DNA of 6,591 bases from Nanosynbacter sp. (GCA_015257635.1 JABZJU010000028.1:1-6591), one strand, 5' to 3'; counted from the stretch's first letter, positions 1 through 6,590 are shown. Program-made: numbers and translations. The notes: a model not told the origin generated them from the sequence alone.

Positions 1-1
1 C

Positions 2-1705
2 TTGAGTGGCCTCGAACTTGATTCTCACATTAAGAAGATGGATAAAGAGGGTTGTCTCTACTCCGTCGTAAAAGATTTCTCTGAGTTGGACCTATCGCCG
101 AAAACTTACGATAGCGTACAGATGGGCTATATCTTTGAAAATCTTATTGGCCGCTTCTTTGAAAACGTGGATGCAGGTCAATTCTATACTGGCCGCGATA
201 TTATTAAGATGCTTGTCGAAGTTCTCATGTCAGAGGGGTGTGACGACCTTAAGGATCCGCAAAAAGTCGTCACGATCTGTGATCAAGCTTGTGGAACCGG
301 CGGTATGCTCTCTACAGCTTATGACTCCATCAAAGCAATGAACCCGACCACGAATATTCGTCTATTCGGTCAAGAATATAATTCTGTCAGTTGGTCTATT
401 GGTCTCGCTGAAATGCTAATTAAGGGTCAGAGCTCCGAAAACTTTCGCCACGCTGACACATTTAAGGAAGATTGCTTCCCAAATCAAAAGATGCGCCTAG
501 TTATCGAGAATCCACCATTCGGTACACCATGGTCTGGCAAAGATGCGAAACAAGGACAGGAAGATGCCGTTCGTGCCGAATATCGACGCGGCAAAGATGG
601 CCGCTGGGGAGCTGGTTTGCCATCTGGCGGCGATTCCCAACTTCTTTTTATGCAGTCTGCTATTGATAAGATGGATGAAAATCTTGGTCGTGCCGCAATT
701 ATTGAGAACGGTAGCCCACTCTTCACTGGCGGTACGCTTTCTGGCGAGTCTCAAATCCGCCGCTCAATGCTCGAGCGCGATTTAATTGAGGCGATTATTG
801 CTCTGCCGACTGATCTCTTTTATAACACCAGCATTCAAACTTACGTCTGGATTCTCTCGAAAAATAAACGCCAAGAACGCAAAGGCAAGATTCAGCTAAT
901 CGACGCTTCCGGAATCTTTCATAAGCTTCGCAAGCCGCTCGGCATGAAGAAAAATGAATTCAAAGGCGTGGATATTAAGAAGATTGTCGATCTATACAAA
1001 GCTTTCGAAGACGCCGACCCAGAACTCTCTAAAGTTTATAAGAATACGGAGTTCATCTATCGCGAATATACCGTCATGCAGCCACTACAAAGAAGCTATG
1101 CGGTAACAGCAGCCAGAATCGAAAATATGCTTTCAAGCGGATCGCTGAATACGCTTTATGATGAAGCCAAGGTATACGAACTCGAAAATACCGATAAGCT
1201 AACTGATAAAGACCAAAAGAAACTCGATAACTTCAAAGCCAACAAAGAAATCTATGATGCCGTACTCGAGGCTCTTGAAAATGCTAAGTCGGATAAGAAG
1301 TATAATTCCCCAGAAGAATTTAAACCTGTACTTGAAGATATCCTTTCAGATATTAAGCTCGATAAGAAATTTGTTACAAAGATTATGGATGGCCTTTCCG
1401 AAATGGATAAATCGGCTAAGATCCAGACCAAGAGAAATGGCGAGATTGAGTATGATAAATCTACCAAAGACTCCGAAATTGTCAAATTCGACGAAAATGT
1501 CGAAGATTATATGGCACGTGAAGTTCTGCCTCACATTCCAGACGCAAAATACTTCGACGAAGATAAAATTGGCGCCGAGATTCCGTTTACTCGCTACTTC
1601 TATAAATATCAAGAGCCAAAATCTAGTGAAGAACTCGAGAAAGAGTTCCTAGAGCTTGAGAAGTCAGTCAACGAACGCGTAGCTAAGTTGTTCAAGGAGG
1701 CTTAA
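2..1705 (+). CDS. hsdM: Type I restriction-modification methyltransferase subunit HsdM (5' partial)
   Basis: This is the modification subunit, which transfers a methyl group from S-adenosylmethionine to N6 of adenine in the site chosen by HsdS. The gene enters from the left edge. The first in-frame codon is a TTG at 2, which I do not take as the true start: HsdM proteins carry about 100 more N-terminal residues (the helical N-terminal domain) before the stretch seen here. Numbering from position 2, motif X-like AGQFYTGR lies at residues 58-65, SAM-binding motif I DQACGTGGM at 94-102, the acidic motif II GQE at 123-125 and catalytic NPPF at 170-173. The family block ENGSPLFTGG is at 235-244, followed by IRR and ALPTDLFYNT. 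A lysine/glutamate-rich helical stretch (about 385-495) leads to the C-terminal signature VLPHIPDA and EIPFTRYFY (about 508-534), then a helical tail. Usual family residues are changed in AGQFYTGR (often GEFYTPR) and DQACG (often DPACG). The 567 residues show no frameshift. It overlaps hsdS by one base. Confidence 0.96.
   Translation: MSGLELDSHIKKMDKEGCLYSVVKDFSELDLSPKTYDSVQMGYIFENLIGRFFENVDAGQFYTGRDIIKMLVEVLMSEGCDDLKDPQKVVTICDQACGTGGMLSTAYDSIKAMNPTTNIRLFGQEYNSVSWSIGLAEMLIKGQSSENFRHADTFKEDCFPNQKMRLVIENPPFGTPWSGKDAKQGQEDAVRAEYRRGKDGRWGAGLPSGGDSQLLFMQSAIDKMDENLGRAAIIENGSPLFTGGTLSGESQIRRSMLERDLIEAIIALPTDLFYNTSIQTYVWILSKNKRQERKGKIQLIDASGIFHKLRKPLGMKKNEFKGVDIKKIVDLYKAFEDADPELSKVYKNTEFIYREYTVMQPLQRSYAVTAARIENMLSSGSLNTLYDEAKVYELENTDKLTDKDQKKLDNFKANKEIYDAVLEALENAKSDKKYNSPEEFKPVLEDILSDIKLDKKFVTKIMDGLSEMDKSAKIQTKRNGEIEYDKSTKDSEIVKFDENVEDYMAREVLPHIPDAKYFDEDKIGAEIPFTRYFYKYQEPKSSEELEKEFLELEKSVNERVAKLFKEA
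1694..1700 (+). promoter_or_regulatory. Shine-Dalgarno site for hsdS
   Basis: AAGGAGG lies inside the last codons of hsdM, 4 bases before the hsdS ATG at 1705 and 7 bases before an in-frame GTG at 1708. The strong match supports a start here and coupling to hsdM translation. The 7-base spacing makes the GTG a possible alternative start. The hsdR site has the same 4-base gap to its ATG, which favours the ATG. Confidence 0.8.
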
Positions 1706-3069
1706 TGGTGGGAGTATTAAAAGATAGTAAGGTTGAGTGGATTGGTCAAGTGCCAAATGCATGGCAAGAATATCGTCTAGAAAATCTAGTAGATAACCAC
1801 TTCAGCGGAGCTTGGGGTAATGACGAGAAAGGTAATGAGCTCGATAGAATATGCATGAGGATTGCCGACTTTGATTATCAAAAATTGCAATTTCAGGTAA
1901 AAAACGTCGAGGATTATACAAAAAGAAATTATACAAAAATTGAAATATCTAAAAAAACTTTAAAAAAAGGCGATATATTAATTGAAAAATCTGGTGGTGG
2001 AGAAAAAACTCCCGTTGGAAGAGCTGTCGTCTATAATTTGGACAATAATGCTCTCTTTGCTAATTTTATGGATTGCATCAGAATTAATGATTTATCGACG
2101 CCTGATTTCGTGAAATACTATCTGTTTTGTTCCTATTGTCGTGGTGTAACGAATCTTTATTTCAATCAGACTACGGGCATTCAAAACTTGAATATTTCAA
2201 GGTACTTAAAAGAAAGTAAAGTATTCCTTCCGGATATTGATATGCAGAATGATATCTCTAGTTTTCTTGACGAAAAATGCGCCGAAATTGACAAGCTTTC
2301 CGAAGACATCCAAAAACAAATCGAAATTCTAAATGACTATAAGAAATCCGTCATCACTCGCGCCGTCACCAAGGGCCTTGATCCAAACGCCGAAATGAAA
2401 GATAGCGGAATAGAATGGATTGGTACAATCCCCAAATCTTGGTCACTTATACGTCTAAAAAATGCTGCTTGGTTAAAAGGTCGTATAGGTTGGCAAGGTC
2501 TCAGGGCGGACGAGTTCAAAGATGATGAAAGCCTCCCATATTTAATTACCGGAACAGATTTCTATAACGGAATTGTAAATTGGGATACTTGTGTGCACAT
2601 TACTGAAGAGCGCTTCAATCAGGATAGAAATATCCAAATTAAAGAAGATGACTTGCTTATAACAAAAGACGGAACAATTGGTAAAGTTGCAATTGCAAAA
2701 AAATGCCCACAAAGAGTTTCGCTAAATAGCGGCATCTTCATTATTCGCAATATAGGTAAATATAAGTACTATAGTCGGTTTATGTATTACGTATTGCAAT
2801 CTGATGAATTTATAGAGTGGTATTCTGTCGCTAACGCAGGAAATAGCACAATTCTTCATCTTAACCAAGAAAAATTTTATAATTTCGTTTTTGCTCTCCC
2901 TGATATAGAAAGCCAGAAGTATATTGCGGAGCGATTAGACGTAAAATGCGCTCATATAGATTACTCCATATCGGAAAAATACGATCAACTTTCAAAGTTG
3001 GATTCTTATAAAAAATCCATCATCTACGAATATGTTACTGGCAAAAAGCGCGTGAAAGGAGTGTTATGA
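1705..3069 (+). CDS. hsdS: Type I restriction-modification specificity subunit HsdS
   Basis: HsdS reads the bipartite DNA target for both methylation and restriction and scaffolds two HsdM and two HsdR. At 454 residues it has the usual length for a two-domain subunit. It is built as a pseudo-repeat. Half 1 opens with DSKVEWIGQVPNAW (7-20), followed by target recognition domain 1 (about 21-174) and a conserved coiled-coil spacer (about 175-224), which ends in YKKSVITRAVTKGLDPNA. Half 2 repeats this: DSGIEWIGTIPKSW (233-246), recognition domain 2 (about 247-397), and a second spacer (about 398-448) with YKKSIIYEYVTGKK. The tandem spacer/entry boundary is typical of the widespread HsdS family. 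The target sequence cannot be read from the protein. Its start overlaps the hsdM stop (TAATG) and its TGA overlaps the hsdR start (ATGA). The recognition domains are markedly more AT-rich than the spacers, which suggests domain exchange. Confidence 0.95.
   Translation: MVGVLKDSKVEWIGQVPNAWQEYRLENLVDNHFSGAWGNDEKGNELDRICMRIADFDYQKLQFQVKNVEDYTKRNYTKIEISKKTLKKGDILIEKSGGGEKTPVGRAVVYNLDNNALFANFMDCIRINDLSTPDFVKYYLFCSYCRGVTNLYFNQTTGIQNLNISRYLKESKVFLPDIDMQNDISSFLDEKCAEIDKLSEDIQKQIEILNDYKKSVITRAVTKGLDPNAEMKDSGIEWIGTIPKSWSLIRLKNAAWLKGRIGWQGLRADEFKDDESLPYLITGTDFYNGIVNWDTCVHITEERFNQDRNIQIKEDDLLITKDGTIGKVAIAKKCPQRVSLNSGIFIIRNIGKYKYYSRFMYYVLQSDEFIEWYSVANAGNSTILHLNQEKFYNFVFALPDIESQKYIAERLDVKCAHIDYSISEKYDQLSKLDSYKKSIIYEYVTGKKRVKGVL
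1723..1764 (+). repeat. HsdS half-1 entry motif, paired with 2401-2442
   Basis: These bases encode residues 7-20 (DSKVEWIGQVPNAW). They correspond to 2401-2442, which encode DSGIEWIGTIPKSW (233-246). The motif precedes each target recognition domain. At DNA level only the core GARTGGATTGGT is shared, so this is protein-level pseudo-symmetry, not a recent duplication. Confidence 0.85.
2227..2376 (+). repeat. HsdS central coiled-coil spacer, paired with 2896-3048
   Basis: These bases encode residues 175-224, the helical spacer between the two target domains. It begins LPDIDMQ, contains DEKCAEIDKLS and ends YKKSVITRAVTKG. The matching C-terminal spacer at 2896-3048 begins LPDIESQ, contains DVKCAHIDYSI and ends YKKSIIYEYVTGK. 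In known HsdS structures these helices pack antiparallel, set the distance between the two half-sites and bind HsdM. The second copy has drifted more, and the DNA identity between copies is patchy. Confidence 0.85.
3055..3061 (+). promoter_or_regulatory. Shine-Dalgarno site for hsdR
   Basis: AAAGGAG lies in the last codons of hsdS, 4 bases before the hsdR ATG at 3066. Together with the ATGA stop/start overlap it fixes the hsdR start and indicates coupled translation. Confidence 0.8.
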
Positions 3070-6000
3070 AATCACTAATAGATGAGAAAACAGAATATCA
3101 GCAATACTTTATCGCTCGACTTTGCGATGCGGGATATCGCGAGCGCATCGCCAAGGAAAAATACGACAAACGTTATGCGATGGACACCGAAGAGCTCCTT
3201 GCTTTTTTACGAGATACTCAGCCAGAAGAAATGGCTACCCTAGAGAAGATTCATAAAGACAATACCGATGAGTTGGTCATCGCAAAAATTAATCAACAAA
3301 TCCTCCAAAGCAGTCTCCTTGACGTTCTTAAAGATGGCGTAGAAATTACCGGCACTACGCTAAAACTCATCTATAACAAGCCTGCAACTTCTTACAACCC
3401 AACACTCGAAGCGCTCTACAAAAAGAACCGTTTTACCGTTATGCAAGAAGTCATCATTAGTGACCATGAGCGCGTAGATTTAATTCTCTTCGTAAACGGC
3501 CTTGCCGTGGTTAGCTGTGAGCTTAAGAGTGAATACTCTCGCCAAAATTATCGTAACGCAATTGACCAGTATACTAATACTCGCGATCCTAATAACCGCC
3601 TTTTTAAGTTCAAGGCTGGTACGGTCGTCAATTTCGCAATGGACTTAAATGAAGTCTATATGACTACGAAACTCGATGGAATCAACACTACTTTCTTGCC
3701 GTTTAACCGTGGCTGTGGTGAGGGTGTAAAAACTGGCGCCGGAAACCCTCTGGATGATGGTATTGGCGAATATCCTGTCCACTATATGTGGGATGACGTA
3801 CTTACGCCAGACAGTATGATCGAACTCCTAATGAATTTCTGCTTTACGATCCGTGAAGAAAAGAAAGATCCAGAAACTGGCGAGAAATCGTACAAAGAAA
3901 AGCTCATTTTCCCACGTTATCATCAGCGCGATGCTGTCAGGAAACTTCTTGCCGATGTCCACGACCGCGAATCTTCGCTGAACTATCTTATTGAGCATAG
4001 CGCTGGCTCTGGCAAGACAAATACTATTTGCTGGCTTGCACACCGTCTCTCTTCTCTCCATAACAAAGAAGATAAGCAAATCTTTGATAATGTGGTTATT
4101 GTAACCGACCGCCTAGTAGTTGATCAGCAACTTCAAAAGGCTGTAAAGAGTATTGATCACCAAGCCGGCCTCATTCGTGCAATCGGTGAGAGATCAAGTG
4201 ACGATTCTTCTACTCTTCGCGATGCACTTAAGGGTAACACGAAGATTATCGTGACGACAATTCAGAAATTCTTGTATCTTGATTTTAATGAGCTCGTAAA
4301 AGAACTAAAGGATAAGAAATTTGCAGTTATCATCGATGAGGCTCACTCTTCTACCTCTGGCAAAGATATGTCGGCGGTTCAAAATATCCTTGGCGCCAAA
4401 GACGCAACTTCTGAGAATGCCGAAGACATTGATAGCTCGGATGTATTGGAAAAAGAGCTCAGCAAAAACGGCAAGCAAGAAAATGTATCTATCTTCGCTT
4501 TTACAGCTACACCAAAGCCAACCACTCTACAATTATTTGGAACGGATATTGTCACGCCAGAGGGCGATGTCCGAAAAGCCGCTTTTCACCTCTATTCAAT
4601 GAAGCAAGCAATCGAGGAAGGCTTTATTCTTGATGTACTCAATAATTACACCGAATACAATACTTTCTATAAAGTATTACAAGAGCCGAGCGAAGACGAT
4701 CCTATACTAAAGACTATGGAAGCAAAGAAGCAAATCTATCGCATAGCAATGCTTAATCCAGAGAATATCGAACAACGCATTGCGATTATTGTCGCTCACT
4801 TCCGCGACAACGTAAAGAATGAACTTGGCGGCCAAGCAAAGGCTATGATCGTAACGAACTGGCGCGAAGAAGCTGTCCGCTACTACTTCGCTTTGAAGAA
4901 ATACCTTGATTACCATAAAATTGACGATATCAAACCACTAGTAGCCTTTACTGGCAAAGTCAGACTTGATAGCGATGAAACTGAATATACTGAACATGGA
5001 GTTAATGGCTTCTCCGAAGACAAACTGCCTGAAGAATTCAATACAGATCGCCACAATATCCTTATTGTAGCGAATAAATATCAGGTAGGTTTTGATCAAC
5101 CAAAGCTTTCAGCGATGTACATCTTAAAGCCTCTCGCTGGAGTAAACGCCGTCCAGACACTCTCTCGTCTTAACCGCACCTGCGCTCCATACGCAAAGAA
5201 AACATTCATTCTTGACTTCGTAAATACCTACGAAGAAATGGAAAATGCATTTGCACCATATTACACTACAACTATATTAAAAAATACCGCGTCAGTTTCC
5301 GAACTTCGTGATAAGGCTGAAGAAATTGACGGCTACGGCGTCATTACAGATTATGACGTGAATGCACTCTTCAAAGTAGTTTATGAAAACGCTGTAAAAG
5401 ATGCCAAAGGTACTGGCAATATTCGCACGAGGATTAATGCGAATGCTGAAGCGAATCAGATCATCCGCCGCAATATCCTAGTCATGAATAATATGTTTGG
5501 CGAGGATATCAATAAAAAGAAAGAGTTTATCGGAGCCTGCCGAAGCTACGTCCGTCTCTATGATTTTCTTTCGCTCATTACTGGTCAAATAGATAATGAG
5601 CTATTCAAGAAATATATCTTCCTTTCTACTTTCTTAACCAATATCGACTTTGGTACCGGCAATGGTATCGACATCACAAAGAAAGTAAATATGGTCGAGT
5701 TCAAGAATCTATACGCCCAGAAACATAATGGTGGCCCACATGCGTCTAAGCCGTTCGTTAATCTTCCAAATGCCGAAGTAAGACTTACAAAAGACGAAGA
5801 ACAACTACTTTCGAGAATCATCGATGATATTAACACCGCTTCCGGTCAAACGTTTGATACGGATGTTGCAACCAAAGCCATGCTTCAGATTAAAGACTTG
5901 CTTCTCAAAAACGAAAATCTTAAAGTCGGCGCGAAAAATAATAACGAAGATGACTTTGCATTTAGCTTCTATGACGATGCAGACGAAGCATTGCTTGAAG

Positions 6001-6113
6001 GCCTGATGAGCAATAACGAGTTCTTCACCCTGCTCCTCAATGATCAAAATCTCAAGAAGCGCGTTCTCGATGCATTTAAACATAGTGTATATACGGAATT
6101 AAAAAAGAATTAA
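3066..6113 (+). CDS. hsdR: Type I restriction enzyme HsdR: nuclease and DNA translocase subunit
   Basis: HsdR is the ATP-driven motor that pulls DNA past the bound complex and cuts it when the site is unmethylated. It has 1015 residues, normal for the family. The N-terminal PD-(D/E)xK nuclease domain shows E127, D138 and the E152-L-K154 pair; the 14-residue gap between D138 and E152 matches the spacing I recall for EcoR124I (D151, E165, K167). It is followed by DQYTNTRDP (167-175) and the family block VYMTTKLDG/FLPFNRG. The superfamily 2 helicase core has a Q-like YHQRDAV (285-291), Walker A AGSGKT (313-318, K317), TDRLVVDQQL (347-356), Walker B DEAH (424-427), motif III FTATP (479-483), motif V IVANKYQVGFDQPKL (667-681) and motif VI QTLSRLNRT (697-705). 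A helical C-terminal region follows and ends in VYTELKKN. No key residue is missing and no frameshift is seen. The ATG overlaps the hsdS stop by four bases; no gene follows on this strand in the window. Confidence 0.97.
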   Translation: MKSLIDEKTEYQQYFIARLCDAGYRERIAKEKYDKRYAMDTEELLAFLRDTQPEEMATLEKIHKDNTDELVIAKINQQILQSSLLDVLKDGVEITGTTLKLIYNKPATSYNPTLEALYKKNRFTVMQEVIISDHERVDLILFVNGLAVVSCELKSEYSRQNYRNAIDQYTNTRDPNNRLFKFKAGTVVNFAMDLNEVYMTTKLDGINTTFLPFNRGCGEGVKTGAGNPLDDGIGEYPVHYMWDDVLTPDSMIELLMNFCFTIREEKKDPETGEKSYKEKLIFPRYHQRDAVRKLLADVHDRESSLNYLIEHSAGSGKTNTICWLAHRLSSLHNKEDKQIFDNVVIVTDRLVVDQQLQKAVKSIDHQAGLIRAIGERSSDDSSTLRDALKGNTKIIVTTIQKFLYLDFNELVKELKDKKFAVIIDEAHSSTSGKDMSAVQNILGAKDATSENAEDIDSSDVLEKELSKNGKQENVSIFAFTATPKPTTLQLFGTDIVTPEGDVRKAAFHLYSMKQAIEEGFILDVLNNYTEYNTFYKVLQEPSEDDPILKTMEAKKQIYRIAMLNPENIEQRIAIIVAHFRDNVKNELGGQAKAMIVTNWREEAVRYYFALKKYLDYHKIDDIKPLVAFTGKVRLDSDETEYTEHGVNGFSEDKLPEEFNTDRHNILIVANKYQVGFDQPKLSAMYILKPLAGVNAVQTLSRLNRTCAPYAKKTFILDFVNTYEEMENAFAPYYTTTILKNTASVSELRDKAEEIDGYGVITDYDVNALFKVVYENAVKDAKGTGNIRTRINANAEANQIIRRNILVMNNMFGEDINKKKEFIGACRSYVRLYDFLSLITGQIDNELFKKYIFLSTFLTNIDFGTGNGIDITKKVNMVEFKNLYAQKHNGGPHASKPFVNLPNAEVRLTKDEEQLLSRIIDDINTASGQTFDTDVATKAMLQIKDLLLKNENLKVGAKNNNEDDFAFSFYDDADEALLEGLMSNNEFFTLLLNDQNLKKRVLDAFKHSVYTELKKN

Positions 6114-6189
6114 ACCTAGCGAAAAGAAGTCTTTATCGGTGGACGTGAAATATATCCAAATATGCTGAAACATCATTGTTACTCATGTA

Positions 6190-6215
6190 TTTTAGACTTT
6201 GACAAGGGTCTAAAA
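6190..6215. repeat. Short hairpin after hsdR
   Basis: TTTTAGAC (6190-6197) and GTCTAAAA (6208-6215) form a perfect 8-bp stem with a 10-base loop, 77 bases past the hsdR stop. The stem is AT-rich and is not followed by a T-run on either strand, so it is a weak candidate for an intrinsic terminator. It could instead protect the 3' end of the hsd mRNA. By my rough estimate, a stem this long with a loop this short is expected about 0.1 times by chance in a region of this size. Confidence 0.4.
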
Positions 6216-6255
6216 GAGCCATCAAGTGCTGATGATGAATCATAAAATAGACCTT

Positions 6256-6344
6256 TCCTGAGTCGACGTATTTATAGTTGGCGATTAAATATCTAGACGC
6301 TTTTTATTCTCGCCTAATAGCTAATTGCGACTGCCGACTCAGGA
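6256..6344. repeat. 89-base inverted-repeat element with nested stem
   Basis: TCCTGAGTCG (6256-6265) is the exact reverse complement of CGACTCAGGA (6335-6344). Inside, GGCGA (6280-6284) pairs with TCGCC (6310-6314). An alternative inner pairing is GCGATTA (6281-6287) with TAATTGC (6322-6328) through one G-T wobble. The arrangement could be a structured RNA, a recombination site or a decayed small mobile element. No direct repeat abuts its ends exactly. Confidence 0.4.
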
Positions 6345-6391
6345 CAACTACCTTGCGTCCCTATCGTTATTAGGTTGATATTACTTTGTAC

Positions 6392-6408
6392 TAGTGGGGC
6401 CACCACTA
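6392..6408. repeat. Small hairpin in the gap
   Basis: TAGTGG (6392-6397) and CCACTA (6403-6408) form a perfect 6-bp stem with a 5-base loop GGCCA. No T-run follows on either strand. It could be one arm of a larger fold: flanking segments CGTCCC (6356-6361) and GGGACG (6450-6455) can pair, as can GATAT (6377-6381) and ATATC (6436-6440). Confidence 0.3.
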
Positions 6409-6469
6409 TGAATTAATGCACTAAGAAAAGATTGTATATCGGGTTTCCTGGGACGACTTTCGTATGAGC

Positions 6470-6501
6470 AAAAGGCTCGCAGTCTTTCGATTACGAGCCT
6501 T
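6470..6501 (-). terminator. Rho-independent terminator of tRNA-Thr
   Basis: On the minus strand AAGGCTCG, a 14-base loop and CGAGCCTT form a perfect 8-bp stem whose last two T's continue into a TTTT run. It begins 13 bases beyond the tRNA CCA end. Its place and orientation fit termination of the tRNA transcript. The T-run is short (two T's outside the stem), so efficiency may be modest. On the + strand the stem is followed by AAATATCTT, which does not look like a terminator tail. Confidence 0.65.
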
Positions 6502-6514
6502 AAATATCTTATTG

Positions 6515-6590
6515 TGGAGCCACGATCGGGGCTTGAACCCGAGACCTCATCCTTACCATGGATGCGCTCTACCAACTGAGCTATCGCGGC
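6515..6590 (-). tRNA. tRNA-Thr, anticodon GGT
   Basis: A complete 76-base cloverleaf is present on the minus strand, with the 3' CCA encoded. The acceptor arms are GCCGCGA and TCGTGGC (one G-U pair). The D arm is GCTC/GAGC around AGTTGGTA. The anticodon stem is CATCC/GGATG around the loop ATGGTAA, so the anticodon is GGT, decoding ACC and ACT threonine codons. The variable loop is AGGTC, and the T arm is TCGGG/CCCGA around TTCAAGC. The discriminator base is T (U73), whereas E. coli tRNA-Thr has A73. The 5' end is one base from the window edge, so its promoter and any tRNA neighbours upstream are not visible. tRNA genes are common integration sites, which may explain the adjacent restriction operon. 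Confidence 0.97.

Larger units (their letters stand above)
6254..6457. repeat. Three dispersed copies of a TCCTGRGWCG motif
   Basis: TTTCCTGAGTCGAC at 6254-6267 and TTTCCTGGGACGAC at 6444-6457 agree at 12 of 14 bases in the same orientation. A third copy, TCCTGAGTCG, lies inverted at 6335-6344. The function is unknown. Two related direct copies of this length could arise by chance in 400 bases, so confidence that they mean anything is low. Confidence 0.3.
6114..6514. other. Gap between convergent genes, about 400 bases, no convincing gene
   Basis: This stretch separates hsdR (+) from tRNA-Thr (-). No frame holds a credible full gene. It contains an 8-bp hairpin (6190-6215), a 10-bp inverted repeat spanning 89 bases (6256-6344), a 6-bp hairpin (6392-6408) and an 8-bp hairpin that fits a terminator for the tRNA (6470-6501). 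A 27-codon reading frame at 6162-6245, in phase with hsdR after its stop, lacks a Shine-Dalgarno site. I see no clear hsdR terminator: the best T-run (6301-6305, after GACGC) has only a weak stem before it. I do not recognise a known RNA family here. Confidence 0.6.

Noticed and set aside
2..4. TTG at position 2 as the start of hsdM
   Set aside because: The protein begins inside the conserved region just before the methyltransferase core. The family's N-terminal domain is missing, so the gene continues beyond the window.
1723..3048. Phase-variable hsdS through recombination between internal repeats
   Set aside because: The repeats are similar as protein but share only about a dozen consecutive near-identical bases. 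No invertase gene or second silent hsdS is in the window.
6199..6204. TTGACA as a promoter -35 box
   Set aside because: The match is exact, but no TATAAT-like box lies 16-18 bases downstream, and the hexamer falls largely in the loop of the 6190-6215 hairpin.
6301..6305. Intrinsic terminator for the hsd operon
   Set aside because: There is a TTTTT run after GACGC, but the only stem ending there is three G-C pairs with mismatches, too weak to call.
6256..6344. Integron attC site
   Set aside because: The inverted repeat and length fit loosely, but the RYYYAAC and GTTRRRY core sites are absent from its ends, and there is no cassette-like gene.
6251..6354. MITE with ACCTT target-site duplication
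   Set aside because: The left ACCTT abuts the inverted repeat but the right one is separated from it by five bases, so it is not a clean duplication. A 5-base repeat is also expected by chance.
6381..6575. 64-codon minus-strand reading frame
   Set aside because: It runs through the tRNA-Thr gene and its terminator, so the tRNA explains the sequence. Its protein shows no recognisable features.
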